64,000 nt of DNA from Heterocephalus glaber (lineage: Eukaryota > Chordata > Mammalia > Rodentia > Bathyergidae), in NCBI RefSeq assembly GCF_000247695.1, contig NW_004624805.1:4346670-4410669 (forward strand). The letters run 5' to 3'. Position 1 is the first letter of the stretch. Each line of letters starts with the position of its first letter. Position numbers and translations under genes: made by a program. The notes beneath the pieces are model-generated. The model did not search any database, was not told where the DNA came from, and saw nothing but the letters and a program-made list of their open reading frames with translations. This document shows positions 11,060 to 22,265 of this stretch, one piece after another.

Positions 11060-11980
11060 AAGGGTTTTGACCTGACTTGGAAGAGGTGAAAGGCAGGTGA
11101 ACGCACACTTCTGTGCAGACCGGGAGTCAGGGCAGGGCCAAGCAGGACACCTGCCTCCGTGAGAGTGAGCAAGTCACAGCCAGACCACGCCTCTCCCCTC
11201 CCTCCACTCGTTTCCTGCGAGTTTGGGGGTTCTTTCCTTCCCTTTATTTTCTTTCCCATTTTAGTATCTTTTCTCCCCTTTACGTTTTCCTCTTTCAATT
11301 TTTTCTCTCTTCCTTATTTTTTATTTCCTGTGTTTTGCTCTGTCGTTTTTTTCTTCTTCATTCTTTCCTGCGATGGCTCTACGCACTACTAATTTCCTTC
11401 TACTCCCCAACAGGACCCCCTCTCTTTGCTCTCTTCGTTCTCATGTCCCACTGAATAACTGTCCAACCGCAGCTCTTCATTCAGCTCCCACCCCTCTACC
11501 TTCACTAGTACACCTATTAAACTTCACGAGTCACGGCAGACTACTACCGAGCTACCGAATATCACATCACCGCTGTTGGAACTGTTCTATTGTTAACAGA
11601 GGTAAGGTTGTTCCATTCACTAGATATTCACCCTAGGTCAACTAGAGGTAAGAATTTGGTTTGTCTCAGTGTACACACCTCTCTTTTTTATGGTTAGGAG
11701 TGGTACAATATTGGTCCTTAGGGTTTGTCAATATTCAGTCTATATTTGATTATATCATTGATAACAACTTTATAACAACAGTTAAGGTGACACAGCTGTT
11801 GCTACTACTGGTTTTCTCAGGATGCCACTATCTGGACAGCCTTGGAGTCATTAACAGTACTGTTAATTATCTCATTCCTGGAGGACTGGGTGCTGGGCCA
11901 AACACACTGCAACCTCCTCTCCTCAGAAACAGAGGTGACTGTATCCTGGAGCAGAGGCAAAGGCCAGTAGTTAGCCACAT
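11060..11980. other. Unassigned intronic DNA with pyrimidine-rich block
   Basis: 11225-11400 is strongly T/C-rich. Overlapping short open frames are low-complexity. The segment directly precedes an L1 ORF2 fragment and might be part of a rearranged L1. Confidence 0.3.
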
Positions 11981-11984
11981 TCAG

Positions 11985-12590
11985 GCACAAAAACAGACAT
12001 GAAGATCAATGAACAGAGTAGAGGACGCAGAAACAACCCAAAGCACATTCAACTATTTGATTTTTGACAAAGGGGTCAAAAATATACACTAGTGCAAAGT
12101 CAGCCTCTTTAATAAATGATGTTGGAAAAACCAGCTACTTGCATGCAGAAGATTGGATCTAGACTCATATCTCTGATCATATACTAAACTCAAATCAAAA
12201 CGGTTCAAAGAACTAAATTTGTTAAAACAGAAACACTTACTTGCTGGGCCGGTTATTTGGCTCAGCAGCACCGCTCCTGCCTCGCAAGTGCGAGGCCCTG
12301 AGTTCAATCCCCAGTAGCAAAAGAAAAGAAACACTTGCTGGAAAATAAAACAGGAAAAATGCCTGAAGTCATGGGTATAGGCAGGGACTTTCTGAAGAGA
12401 ACCCAGGTTACACAGGAAATAGTAACAAGAATCAACAAATGGGATCACATCAAATTAAAAAGCTTCTGCACAGCAAAATAACCAACAGAATGAAAAGGCA
12501 AGCTACAGAATGGGAAAAGAATTTTGCCAGCTACTCCTCAGAGGACTAGTACATAAGAATGTCCTGGGCCATTAAACAAATCTCAAGTTT
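11985..12590 (+). mobile_element. LINE-1 ORF2 fragment
   Basis: Plus strand carries aacagagtagaggacgcaga..., gatgttggaaaaaccagcta and aaaaagcttctgcacagcaaa, all ORF2 landmarks. Interrupted by an ID element at 12245-12330. Confidence 0.8.
12245..12330 (+). mobile_element. ID SINE in L1
   Basis: gggccggttatttggctcag ... gagttcaatccccagtagc. aaacact(t)...gctgg repeats on both sides as a target duplication. Confidence 0.85.
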
Positions 12591-12594
12591 TATA

Positions 12595-13800
12595 AATATT
12601 AAATCATATAGAGACTATTCTCCCACCACACTGGAATCAAACCAGAAATCGGTAACACAAAAATAAGACAATCTCTACACACTTGGAAACTAAACAAGGT
12701 ACTTTTAATAATCCCCAAGTCAAAAAGTCTTAAAGCCAGGTGTGGCAGTGCAAGCCTATAACCCTAGCACTAGTGAAGCAGGACGGATCACCAATTCAAG
12801 GCCAGCCTAGACTACATAGCAAGACTTTGTCTCAAAGAAATAGAAAACAATTAACACAAATGAAGATACAACATATCAAAATGGATAGGACAGCCAGGTG
12901 TAATGGCTCATACCTGTGATCCCAGCACTGGAGAGGCTGAGGCGCAAGTATCACCATGAGTTCAAGGCCAGCCTGGGCTACATAGTGAGTTCATGACTCT
13001 TGAACTACATAGGGAGACCCTGTCTCAAAAAACAAAACAACTACCACAACAAAACTGGACAGGACAAAGCTAAAGCCATACTGAGGAGAGCTCTAAATGC
13101 TCACATATTTAAACCAAAAAAAAAAGAAAAAGTCAACTCAATCATCTAGGCTCTCACCTGAAGAATCTGCCTCCCACACTCAGAGTGAGCAGAAAAAACA
13201 GAATAATGAACAAAAACAATGAAGCTAATAATGGAAAAAGAAAATGCATGAATCAAACAAGCTGGTTACTTGAAAAACATCACTATAATTGACAAAACTA
13301 ACAAAATTGACAAAACTGAGAGAACAGATACACGCAGAATACAACAGAAATACAACATAAATGTAGTAGTATCAAAAACTAAAAGAATACTACCAGTAAT
13401 CCTACATACATAAATGTGAGACTTAGGTGAAATGTACCTGAATTATAAAGCAAGAACCTGTCTCAAAAACAACAACAACAACAAAACAAGCATAGAGGAA
13501 AACTTCAACTAAGAAGGGCATCTATACACAAATCTATACCTAAAGATACTCAATGGTGAAAATAATGTTCTTCTACCAAAAACGAGTCCTATTGCATGTG
13601 GTGCTGAAAACTGTAGCCAGTGCAATAAAGAAAGGGAAATTCAAGGCATACAGAACAGAGGGTAAACAAAGGTGTTCTTATTTCAAATGACCTGTCTATA
13701 CAGAACATCACACAGCATCAAAAACAAAATGAAAAAGCCTTCTGAAATCAGTGAATTAGGCAAGGTAACAAGATACAAGATGAACGTGAAAATCTGACAC
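12595..13800 (+). mobile_element. Old LINE-1 ORF2 fragment split by B1s
   Basis: Degenerate ORF2 text such as aagctggttacttgaaaaac (13260) and the palm region near 13550-13700 (caatggtgaaaataatgttc). B1s interrupt at 12.73-12.85 and 12.89-13.05 kb. Confidence 0.6.
12733..13045 (+). mobile_element. Two B1 SINEs in L1
   Basis: 12733-12850 (gccaggtgtggcagtgcaag) and 12892-13045 (gccaggtgtaatggctcata). Confidence 0.85.
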
Positions 13801-14140
13801 ACGGAAAGCTTAGCAGTCTAACTCCCACACTAAGATCAAGACAAATGGCAAACAAGCTGAACACCTGTAATTTCTGGGACCCAAGGAGTACCAGGGTCTC
13901 AGACAATCACTTCCCAAATCTGGAGAGGAGGCAGATCCACAGTCCTAGATTTACTTACCTAGAGCAGAAACTACTGGAGTGATAAACTGGCAGGAATATT
14001 TTAGTAATTCTGATGAACTGCCAGAGGCCGAACAGGAACTAGATAAGAACCACTAATTTTGGGAGGCGTGGTCTCGACAGGGACCCTACATTTCTGTGTT
14101 CCAAAAACACCACCACATTATTTCCATAAAGATCTAAGAA

Positions 14141-14377
14141 ATAGGGCCGGGGATTTAGCTCAGTGGTTCCAATGCCTGCCTCACAAGTGGAAGGACCCGA
14201 GTTCAATCCCCAGTACCAAAAAAAAAGAAAGAGGTGGGTATGATGGCACAGGCCTGTAATCCTAGCACTCAGGAGGCTGAGGCAGGAGGATTTCATCCAG
14301 TTCAAGGCCAGCCTGGGCTACATAGTCAGACCCTGTCTCAAAAAACAAAAACAAAACAAAACAAAAACAAAAAAACA
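14141..14377 (+). mobile_element. ID followed directly by B1 within one target duplication
   Basis: ID body 14144-14218, A-rich link, B1 14231-14345, A-rich tail. agatctaagaa occurs at 14130-14140 and 14378-14388, bracketing both. A B1 inserted into the ID tail is the alternative. Confidence 0.8.
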
Positions 14378-14397
14378 GATCTAAGAACAAGCCTGGA

Positions 14398-14630
14398 GCT
14401 AGGTTTTGTGGCCCATGCCTGTAATCCCTGTAATCCCTGTAATCCCAGTAATCCCAGCACTCAGGAGACTAAGGAAAGAGGATCATAAACTCCAGGCCAG
14501 TCTGGGTAGCTCAACAAGACCTTGTCTCAGCATAAAGTCTAAAACAGGGGTGTGGATGTGGCACAGTGGTAGAGCACCTAGTGCCAAGCGTGCTATAGGC
14601 CCTGAGTTCAATACCCAGTAAACTCACCCA
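14398..14630 (+). mobile_element. B1-dID with expanded internal unit
   Basis: The B1 A-box end reads cctgtaatccc with (tgtaatccc)-like 10-bp units repeated about four times (14419-14458). The dID half begins ggtgtggatgtggcacagtgg. Confidence 0.8.
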
Positions 14631-15529
14631 AAAAAAATCCAAGAAAGGCAGTCTCGTGGCTCTGACACACAGAGAGGAGCAGAGTGGCATACACCCAAGG
14701 AACTCTCCATAAGGAGGCCACCCCTCCTCCCTGGGTTAAGAGACCTCACCAAAGCCTCGGCCAACCTGGGGATGGCTTCCCAGAGCCCAGCGCCCTCCAG
14801 CCCACCTATTTCACCAAGGACAGGAGCTGGTAGACACTCAGGAGTTCACACCCAGTGACACCGAATAGAATAATGAGATTTAACACGGACTCCGCCTCCC
14901 TCCTCCACGGCGGCTCAGTGCACAGCAGCGAATCCAGGAGTCAGCTCTGCGAAGGTCGGACGCACAGTGAGGGCTGAGAGGAGCCCAAACAACACACACT
15001 CTGAAGCCTCTGGCATCCACCACTACAGCAAACACTACCCAGTCAAATTTCTAGCCAGAGTGAACGAGCCCTCACATGAGAGGGCTATTAAATCCAGTTA
15101 CTATTACGTGATACATGCCTGGCTTGAAAACTACACAAAGAGATGCCAAACAGCAGGAAAACAAAACAAGCAACATGATCAAACTGGGATATCAAGCAGA
15201 TGTTGAAATTATCAGACAGAGAATTTAAAATAACTACTAATTATATGGTAACTCTATAAAGGAAAAAATGGGACAACATACAAGAACAAAACCTAAACAC
15301 AGAGATGAAAAAATACATAAGAAATAATCAAAGCCACATGCCATACTGTCACAGAAATAGACAGCATATTTGACGGTAAGAGTAGCACAATGGACAGAGT
15401 GGGGAAAACATCAGTCATGAGCTTGAAGATATGCCAACAGAAAGTGTCCAAAATGCAAGGGTAAATACCTAAAAGCTTACATATAAGAGTATTTTTTGTT
15501 TTTCTGTTTTTTTGTTTTGTTTTGTTTTG

Positions 15530-15593
15530 TTGGTACCGGGGATCGAACTCGGGTCCTTGTGCTTTCGAGGCAGGCGGCTAAATCCCCAGCCCA
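15530..15593 (-). mobile_element. ID SINE, internally deleted
   Basis: ggtaccggggatcgaactcg ... ggctaaatccccagccc; about 10 bp near the A box are missing. Confidence 0.85.
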
Positions 15594-15619
15594 AGAGTCT
15601 TTTTTTTTTTTCAGTGGTT

Positions 15620-15800
15620 TGCTTTTTTGTTTTGGTTTTTGTTTTAAGACAGAGTCTTAGGTCAGGCTGGCCTTGAACTCACTATGTACCCCAGGCTGGC
15701 CTCAAACTCTCAGGGATCCTCCCAAGTACTGGGTGAACCTCCTGCCTTAGCCTCCCACCTGCTGGCTGGGATCCCAGATGTGCACCACCACACCTGGCAT
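15620..15800 (-). mobile_element. B1 SINE
   Basis: aagacagagtcttaggtcag ... gcaccaccacacctggc. Confidence 0.85.
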
Positions 15801-16057
15801 ATAAGCCTATCATTTGAACCACAGAAAACCAAAGAAGAAAGGAACTTGCAAGAAGCTAGAAGAATAAAAAACATATACAGGGGAACAAAGAGAGAATTAT
15901 GACAGAGAATGGCGTGATATATGTAAACCGTTGAAAGGGAAAAAAAATCAACTGAAATTCTATGTTTAAGCAGAAACATTTTTGTGAATGAAGAAAACAA
16001 ATGAAATTGAGCACTACCAGACCTGCCTGCAAGAAATGTTAGTACTGCTAGCTGGGG

Positions 16058-16135
16058 TGGGAGTGGGGATGTAGCTTAATGGCAAACTTTGTGCCCAACA
16101 TGTGTACCGGTCCCTAGGTTCAATCCCCAGCTCTA
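16058..16135 (+). mobile_element. Old ID-type SINE
   Basis: ggggatgtagcttaatggca ... ttcaatccccagctc. Confidence 0.65.
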
Positions 16136-16139
16136 GAGT

Positions 16140-16560
16140 GCGACTCCCCAAATCAATCTACAGACTTAAGACAATTCCTACTGGAATCCCAGCTGGTTTC
16201 TTTGTAGAAACTGACAAACTAATTCTAAAATTCATATGGAATTCAAAGGACCTAGGATACACAAACATTCTTGAAACAGAACAAAAAACACAGGAGGACT
16301 AACACTTTAATTCTTTAATACTTACTACAAGAGCAATCAAGACAGTGTAAGGACAGATGTGTAAATCAATGAAACAGAACTAAGCCCAGAAATAAACCAG
16401 TATGTCTGTCTACAGTCAGATGACTTTCTACAAGGGTGCCGCGACCCTTCAATGAAGTTTGAGTCTTCAACAAAACCTGTTGGGACTGAGAGAGGCAGCT
16501 CTAAGTTTGCAGAGAAGTGACTCAACTGTCTCTGCTCCTCAGTTCATGGCCACACTGCCG
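16140..16560 (+). mobile_element. Old LINE-1 ORF2 fragment
   Basis: ORF2 thumb-type text on the plus strand: actaattctaaaattcatat, aatcaatgaaacagaactaa, agaaataaaccagtatgtct. Confidence 0.7.
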
Positions 16561-16588
16561 TGCTTCTCAGTTTATTTAAGAAACCTGG

Positions 16589-16672
16589 GGGCCAGAGATG
16601 TAGCTCAGGGGCACCAGGCCTGCCTCCAAAGCGCAGGGCCCTGAATTCAATCCCTGGTACCCAAAAAAAAAA
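16589..16672 (+). mobile_element. ID SINE with target duplication
   Basis: gccagagatgtagctcaggg ... ttcaatccctggtacc, A tail. aagaaacctggg occurs on both sides. Confidence 0.85.
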
Positions 16673-17212
16673 GTAAGAAAGAAACCTGGGGAAGGAAAAG
16701 AAGGGAGTGTTCCAACACTTTTTGCTGAAAGGGACACCAAGAGGACCTGTCATAAAAGTTACAGAGATTGGCTTTATACCTTGGATGAGACCCCCTATGC
16801 CCTGTAAAAAGACAACCGAGGAGAGGCCTCCGGCCGATGTAGGGAACTCCAGAAGTGTGTGACCCTCCGGTGCCTCACAGACCCCCACAGGCAGCTGGGG
16901 TCGCACAGGAAGACAACCCCGACAGGATTCAGTGTGGTAAGCACCCTTACCCAAATCTCCTTCGCTTACCCTCAGCAGTGGAGGATCTGGGTCTTAAAAG
17001 AAGAAAGAGGGGAAGCTGTCTGAGACAGAGTCTCCTCATTGCATCCTAGGTACCAAAACAGGAGGAGTAGAAGAGCAGACAACGCCCCTGTGCCACTGTA
17101 GTCTCCAGAGGCACAGGTTAGGTCTCTGCTGAGGAGAGGGGAGCACGTGTATGGACACTGAATTCAACATTAAAATGTTTGAGTGGACCAACAATAAAAA
17201 AAAAGTTGGAAG

Positions 17213-17375
17213 CCCAGGTGTGGTGGCACACCCCTGTAATCCCAGCACTCTGGAGGCTGAGGCAGGAGGATCCCAGAGAGTTCGAGGCCAGCCTGGGCTA
17301 CATAGTGAGTTCAAGGCCAACTTGCACTACAGAGCAAGGCCCTGTCTCAAAAAAACCAAAACATTAAAAAAAATT
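17213..17375 (+). mobile_element. B1 SINE
   Basis: gcccaggtgtggtggcacac ... aaggccctgtctcaaaaaaa. Confidence 0.95.
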
Positions 17376-17379
17376 AAGA

Positions 17380-17700
17380 ATCTTTGTAATTAAAATGACA
17401 TTCTCAAGACAATCCACAGAAAGGGAGAAAATATTTGCAAATCAAATATTCAATGAGGAACCTATCTAGACTATTTTATAAAGAACTCTTACAACTTGAT
17501 AATAAAAGTGCAACCCAATTTAAAAATGGGCCGAAGGGGCCGGGGATTTAGCTCAATGGTTTTGCTGCCTGCTACGCAAGCACAAGGACCCGAGTTTGAT
17601 CCCCGGTACCAAAAAAAAAAAAAAAAAAAGTCACAAATTCAAATGTGAGATATAAAACTATACACCACTTTTAAAGGGGAAAAAAATAGAAGCATTCAAA
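17380..17700 (+). mobile_element. LINE-1 ORF2 fragment split by an ID element
   Basis: gggagaaaatatttgcaaat and acaacttgataataaaagtg are ORF2 text. An ID (17537-17628) is inserted. Confidence 0.6.
17537..17628 (+). mobile_element. ID SINE
   Basis: gggccggggatttagctcaa ... gatccccggtacc and a long A tail. Confidence 0.9.
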
Positions 17701-17904
17701 ATCTAGAGCCAATTTGAAGCGGCCAGTGTCCAGATATTTGGTCATCTTTAGAAGCAGCTCCTCCCATCCAGCCAAGCCTGAATCAGAGCACAACCTCAAC
17801 AGACCCCAAGCCTTCAGAACAACCAGCTAAGGTGCTGATTCACTGACCCACAGAGACTGGGAGATAACAGATGTTTACTGTTTCAAGCCACTAAATTTGG
17901 GGGT

Positions 17905-18085
17905 AGTGCTAGGCATGCTGACACGTGTCTGCAATTCCAGCACTCTGTGAGGCTGAAGCAGAAGAACTGAAGTTTGAGCCCAGCCTGGGCAATTTAGCAA
18001 GACCCTTTGTCAAAACAAAAAAGCACTGAGAATGTAACTCAGTGTGAAGAAGGCCCTGGGTTCAATTTCCAGTGATGCAGAAAAC
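17905..18085 (+). mobile_element. B1-dID SINE
   Basis: gctaggcatgctgacacgtg ... gagaatgtaactcagtgtga ... gttcaatttccag. Confidence 0.75.
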
Positions 18086-18189
18086 AATAGCACTAGACAC
18101 CTAATGCCCTTAACTATGTACCTCAGCGTCCCTGTGATCCCCATTTAGCATGAACTTAACTGTAACACACAGAGGTTAAGTAATCTTTC

Positions 18190-18270
18190 CAGGCTAAGAC
18201 ATAGCTCAGTGGTCCAGCACTTTCCTGTGAGGCAATGGGTTCAAGCTCCAGGACTACAGAGAAAAACAAA
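18190..18270 (+). mobile_element. Old ID-type SINE
   Basis: aagacatagctcagtggtcc ... gggttcaagctccaggac. Confidence 0.5.
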
Positions 18271-18907
18271 GTAATTTTTCTCAATTATTGCAGAGCTGGC
18301 AAGTGATAAGGAACCAGGTTCAAACCTAAAGGCAGGAATAGTAACCACTATCCAAAACATGCTTCCCAAAGCTGAAGTAGTCTCCAAACCATGGCTTTTA
18401 TTTGTTGCTATAAAGTAGAAGGCAGGGTTATCTGGTAAGAGCAGGGGAAGGCAAGTGATTCAGGAAAATGAAGAAAATGGCAAAGGGTTAAAAGAGTTGC
18501 CATGGAGAGCTAGGAGGAGGGCTCACCACGAAATCTAAACTGGATTTCCAAATAGTGCTAAGGCGCAGGTAGGTTAGGAGCCATGAACTTCTACAGCAGG
18601 GAACTTAAGATAGCCATACTGAAGAGAACATTGTTTATGTCTGTAAATATAATTCGCACTGTGATAGTGCTTAAGGCTGGATAGAATTAAAAATACATCT
18701 TTTGAAAACCTATTAGTTCTATAAGAAGCTATGTACAGAAAAATTCAATGAAACACTGTATGTTCTATGTCAGATTATCAAACAAAGACTGAAAGAAAGC
18801 CTATGAGATACAGCCTAAGAGATAAGCTGAGAGTGCACCTTGATCCCAAACACCAGAATTTTTTCTAAAGAATTTTCCCTTTTTTCTATTTCTATTAAAA
18901 AATGTTA

Positions 18908-19095
18908 TGAGTCAGGCGTGGTGGCACATGCCTTATAATCTCAGCACTCTGGGAGGCTGAGGCAGGAGGACTCCTACAAATTTGAAGCCAGCCTGGGCTA
19001 CACAGTGAGACAGACCTGGTCTCAACAAAGGAAAGAGAGAGGAGTAGAAGTGGGGGAGATGTGGAAGAGAGGGTGCAGAGAGGGGGAGGAGAGGA
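18908..19095 (+). mobile_element. B1 SINE with purine tail
   Basis: gtcaggcgtggtggcacatg ... ctggtctcaacaaaggaaag, then G/A-rich DNA. Confidence 0.85.
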
Positions 19096-19274
19096 AAGAA
19101 AGTTATAAACTACGAAAAGAATGTACTTCCATAACCAGACCATACCTAACAGCAGCCTCCTAATTATTCGCTGACTTGCTGTGATGAATAATCTCACAAC
19201 AGAGCTTCAAACCAAAAGTTTATCATTTTCTTCCAAATACATCCAATTTTAATTTCATGTATATGCTTTTCTCT

Positions 19275-19460
19275 TTGGCCTTGGTACTGGGGATCAAACC
19301 TGGAACTTCATGAATGCTAGGCAAGTGCTCTCTACCACTGACCTACATCCCCAACCTTTTTTGAGACAGCATCTTGTTAAGTTCCACCTGCAATCCTCCT
19401 GCCTCAGCCTCCTGAATAGCTGGGATTACAGGTGTGCGCCACCATGCCTGGTTATGCATG
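19275..19460 (-). mobile_element. B1-dID SINE
   Basis: dID ggtactggggatcaaacctg ... acatccccaacc joined to B1 ttttgagacagcatcttgtt ... gtgcgccaccatgcctgg. Confidence 0.85.
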
Positions 19461-19497
19461 TGTTTATTGTTTAGTTTTGGGGTTTTGTTTTTTTTTT

Positions 19498-19573
19498 TGG
19501 TACCAGGGATCAAACTTGGGTCCTTGCACTTGTGAGGCAGGCAGCAGAACCACTGAGCTAAATCCCTTGCCCC
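19498..19573 (-). mobile_element. ID SINE
   Basis: ggtaccagggatcaaacttg ... actgagctaaatcccttgcccc. Confidence 0.85.
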
Positions 19574-19700
19574 TCACACATGTACTTTTAAGATGACTTT
19601 ACTTCACTTGAGAAATAAATTGGCACCAAGGTAACTGCAGAAGAAAGTAAAGTGGGGGAAAACAAACCACAAAATTTTTTCCAAGCGAAAAGTCAGTGTA

Positions 19701-19787
19701 GGCCGGGGATTTAGCTCAGTGGTTCCGCCACCTGCCTCACAAGTGGAAGGACCCAAGTTCGATCCCCAGTACCAAAAAAAAAAAAGG
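19701..19787 (+). mobile_element. ID SINE
   Basis: ggccggggatttagctcagt ... agttcgatccccagtacc with an A12 tail; A and B boxes intact. Confidence 0.9.
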
Positions 19788-19839
19788 TGCAATGAGCGAA
19801 AGTCAATATTGTAATGACATCTTTCCTCAGATATCCATT

Positions 19840-19937
19840 TTTGCGGGGTGGGGGGTGGGGGGGAGGGACTGGGGATCTAACTCAGGTCCTTGCGCTTGTG
19901 CAGCAGGCAGCAAAACTACTGAGCTAAATCCCCGGCC
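19840..19937 (-). mobile_element. ID SINE with G/C-homopolymer tail
   Basis: Body 19866-19937 (actggggatctaactcaggt ... taaatccccggccc). Where the A tail should lie, the plus strand has ggggtggggggtgggggggaggg (19845-19867). cagatatccatt flanks at 19828-19839 and 19938-19949. Confidence 0.85.
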
Positions 19938-20316
19938 CAGATATCCATTATTAATTGAAGTACTGAAGTCCAATTGAGTACTGTTAGAGAAGAGTAAAAT
20001 TGTTTCTATTAATAGAAATATACCAGATAAATTAAATTGTTTATGCATAATCAACAGACATAAAAATTAACTTCCATATTTAAAGTAATTCTATCCCTAT
20101 AAAAGCACAAGGATTCTAAAAACCAGTGACCCTTTAGGAATTTCCCAAGTTATTTCACACATCTTCTAGCTCTTTAAAGCATGACAGAATCCATGTATTC
20201 TGAAAATATAAAGCAAAAACAATTTTAACTCTCACAAGGATTTTAATTAAAGAAAACATATAATTAATTGTTATTAAGGTAGTAGAAGAGTTTCATCATT
20301 CTGCTTTTAATCTTAC

Positions 20317-20991
20317 CCTTATCTGTTCGGTGGAGCTGCTGCTAAGCTCGTCTCCAGATTCAGAATCTTGATGTAATCTCTCTGAGCTTTCTCCTGCTGA
20401 ATCGCACGACTCCTGGGAGAAGCTAGTTTTCTCTACGTCCAAGAACTCCTGACCAGGAAAGTGACCAAGTAAGCGCGTCCTGTTCTGGCTGGAAACTTTG
20501 GGAGAGTGTGAGTCACTGTTCAACTTTCCGTTGTTGTGGGTCATGTCCAGGCTTAGGGTGAGAATTTGACCTGGATTACAGCTGGGTCCAAAATTCTGAT
20601 TGGCATCACGAATGAGACCTGTTCCCTGAGCAGACGGTGAGGGCTTTCCGAAACTCGAAAGCTCAGGCAGTTTGTTCACATTCTCTGTGGATCTCTGAAG
20701 ATGCAGACTCTGGATCGTTTTCACAGAACTGTTTGGCAGTCCGGCGGCCTGCTTCACAGGCGGCATCAGGGCTCTGCGGGTGAGCTCCCTCACATACTGG
20801 GCCGGCACGTAAAAGGCTCTGGAATTCTCATCCGGTTTGACTTGCCACCAGTCGTCATTGGTCTTTTTCACCAAGATGTAGCGTTCCCCTTGTTTTATCA
20901 CCACCCTTCTGCCCTTTGCTTCGTACGCATAGTCATACTCCACTTCAATGTATACTTGGCCTGGAACAGTCTTCCCACTTCCATCAGCCAT
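20317..20991 (-). CDS. ARHGAP12: ARHGAP12 first coding exon (N-terminal SH3 domain), partial gene
   Basis: Encodes residues 1-225 of a Rho GTPase-activating protein of the ARHGAP12/15/27 group, which inactivates Rac-type GTPases at membranes and cell junctions. The SH3 domain spans about residues 13-70: VEYDY near residue 17, the DDWW pair at 46-49, and FYVPAQYV at 60-67. A Ser-rich linker follows (LQRSTENVNKLPELSSFGKP; SGDELSSSSTEQIR). The order matches human ARHGAP12 as I remember it. Two ATGs lie 6 nt apart (20997 and 20991). I chose 20991 because it has G at -3 and +4 and gives the family-like MAD.SGK start; the upstream ATG directly follows a stop and has T at -3. The exon ends AGG|gtaaga (donor GT at 20316-20315) in phase 0, so the reading past 20317 to the stop at 20296 is intron. 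The WW, PH and RhoGAP exons are not in the window. No frameshift is seen. The paralogues ARHGAP27 and ARHGAP15 fit the linker less well. Confidence 0.95.
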
Positions 20992-21053
20992 CTCCATTCA
21001 GTAATGTTCACCTCTCAAAAAGGATGAGCGCCACATTATAGCTTTGGGGCTTG
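20992..21053 (-). other. ARHGAP12: ARHGAP12 exon 2 5' untranslated part with splice acceptor
   Basis: Upstream of the ATG, the minus strand reads a pyrimidine-rich tract (tttctttattctttttctcc, about 21080-21100) followed by ...attactgcag, giving a likely acceptor with the exon starting at 21053. A second AG (aatag, exon from 21067) is possible. An in-frame stop sits directly before the first ATG. Exact start is inferred. Confidence 0.6.
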
Positions 21054-21059
21054 CTGCAG

Positions 21060-21890
21060 TAATGGAGCTATTTTATTTAAATGGAGAAAAAGAATAAAGA
21101 AATAATTAATGTAATCTGGATTTGGTGTTTACTCGCCAACGTCACATAATACAGCCCATTTAGAGAAAAATGCCTCCAAATCTCAAGCCTAGAAAGTAAA
21201 ACTGTACCTAATGTCACGTGTATTACCCTACATTAAAAACACTTCCATTTCATCTGTATTTTTCAGTTATTTATGACCCAAGCCAAAACTAATGACTGGA
21301 ATAGTAAACTCACTAGCCAATATACTATAAAAAATTAAATGAGGAGAGACAGGAGGAAGGTGAAGTAAAAAGGATCAAGATGCCAGATATGTATACACCA
21401 ACTACCCAAGCGGAATGTACTATGCATCACAAACGTAAAAGAATTGAGACAGACTCTAATTCTCACAACCATCTTTAATTCCTCAGAAAGGCTCAGTCAT
21501 AATCACTAATACATAACAGCCACTGACGGAAAGCCAGGCACTGGGCTAGTGTCACTAGGTATATATATCATCTAAGATGCCCTCTGAAGTTGGAGCTGAA
21601 TTTTACTGACCTTCCATTAATATTTTATTCTATTTTCCAAAAGATTAAAAATATCAGTGAGCTTAAAACATTTAAATTACCCAAACCTAGTTTACTAATT
21701 TAAATTTAAAAATAAATTTTAAATAAATTTTTAAAAAGAACAGCATTATTATTACAAGACAAAACATATAAAAGATTGAAAGAAAAAAATGAGTTTACTG
21801 AGTTTCCCAATTACCTCTACTCCTTTTTTAGACCAAATCTCACAAATGCCAACAGTCTTTTACATTATAAACATTTAAAAAAAAAAAAAT
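21060..21890. other. Intron 1 sequence next to exon 2, nothing recognised
   Basis: AT-rich with no SINE. Low-complexity A/T at 21690-21740. Confidence 0.5.
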
Positions 21891-21892
21891 CA

Positions 21893-22265
21893 CTGGGACA
21901 GGCATGGTGACGCCTGCCTATATCCCAGCACTCAGGAGGGTGAGGCAGGAGGACTGCTGTGAGTTCCCCCAAGACCAGCCTGTACTGTATTATATAGTGA
22001 GTTCAAGGCCAGCCTGAACTACATAGCAAGTCCCTGTCTCAAAAAAAGCCCTCCCTCTCCTACCTCCCCTCCTCTCCCTCCGGGCACAGTGGCACACGCC
22101 TGTAATTCCAGCACACTAGGAGGCTGAGACATAAAGGTCTCAAATTTGAGCCCAGCTTGGACAACTTAGTGACTCAGCGAGACTTTCAAAACAAAAAAAG
22201 TAAAAAGGGCTGGGGATGTAGCTCAGTATGAAAGTCCTCAGTTCAATTCCCAATACCACCAAAAA
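21893..22265 (+). mobile_element. B1 followed by B1-dID
   Basis: B1 21895-22050; B1-dID 22083-22265 with gctggggatgtagctcagta. Confidence 0.85.

Larger units (their letters stand above)
14640..16055 (+). mobile_element. Old LINE-1 5' UTR and ORF1-region remnant
   Basis: 15190-15480 (gaaattatcagacagagaat...; gagcttgaagatatgccaac) matches the coiled-coil/ORF1 region of ancient mammalian L1s; 15800-16055 continues it. 14640-15060 is GC-richer and is probably the 5' UTR. A B1 and an ID in antisense interrupt it (15.53-15.80 kb). Confidence 0.55.

Noticed and set aside
11113..11454. Phe/Leu/Ser-rich frames
   Set aside because: Low-complexity translation of a pyrimidine tract.
20296..20316. Continuation of the ARHGAP12 frame (VRLKAE, then stop)
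   Set aside because: It begins with a consensus donor gtaaga, so this is intron.
1..20316. Further ARHGAP12 exons (WW, PH or RhoGAP parts)
   Set aside because: No minus-strand frame in this part shows these domains with splice sites; open frames here are SINE or L1 sequence.
20992..20997. Upstream ATG giving two extra residues (ME)
   Set aside because: Weak context (T at -3) right after a stop; the second ATG has a strong context and gives the family-like start.
20701..21027. 108-codon plus-strand frame over the exon
   Set aside because: Antisense shadow of the conserved ARHGAP12 exon.
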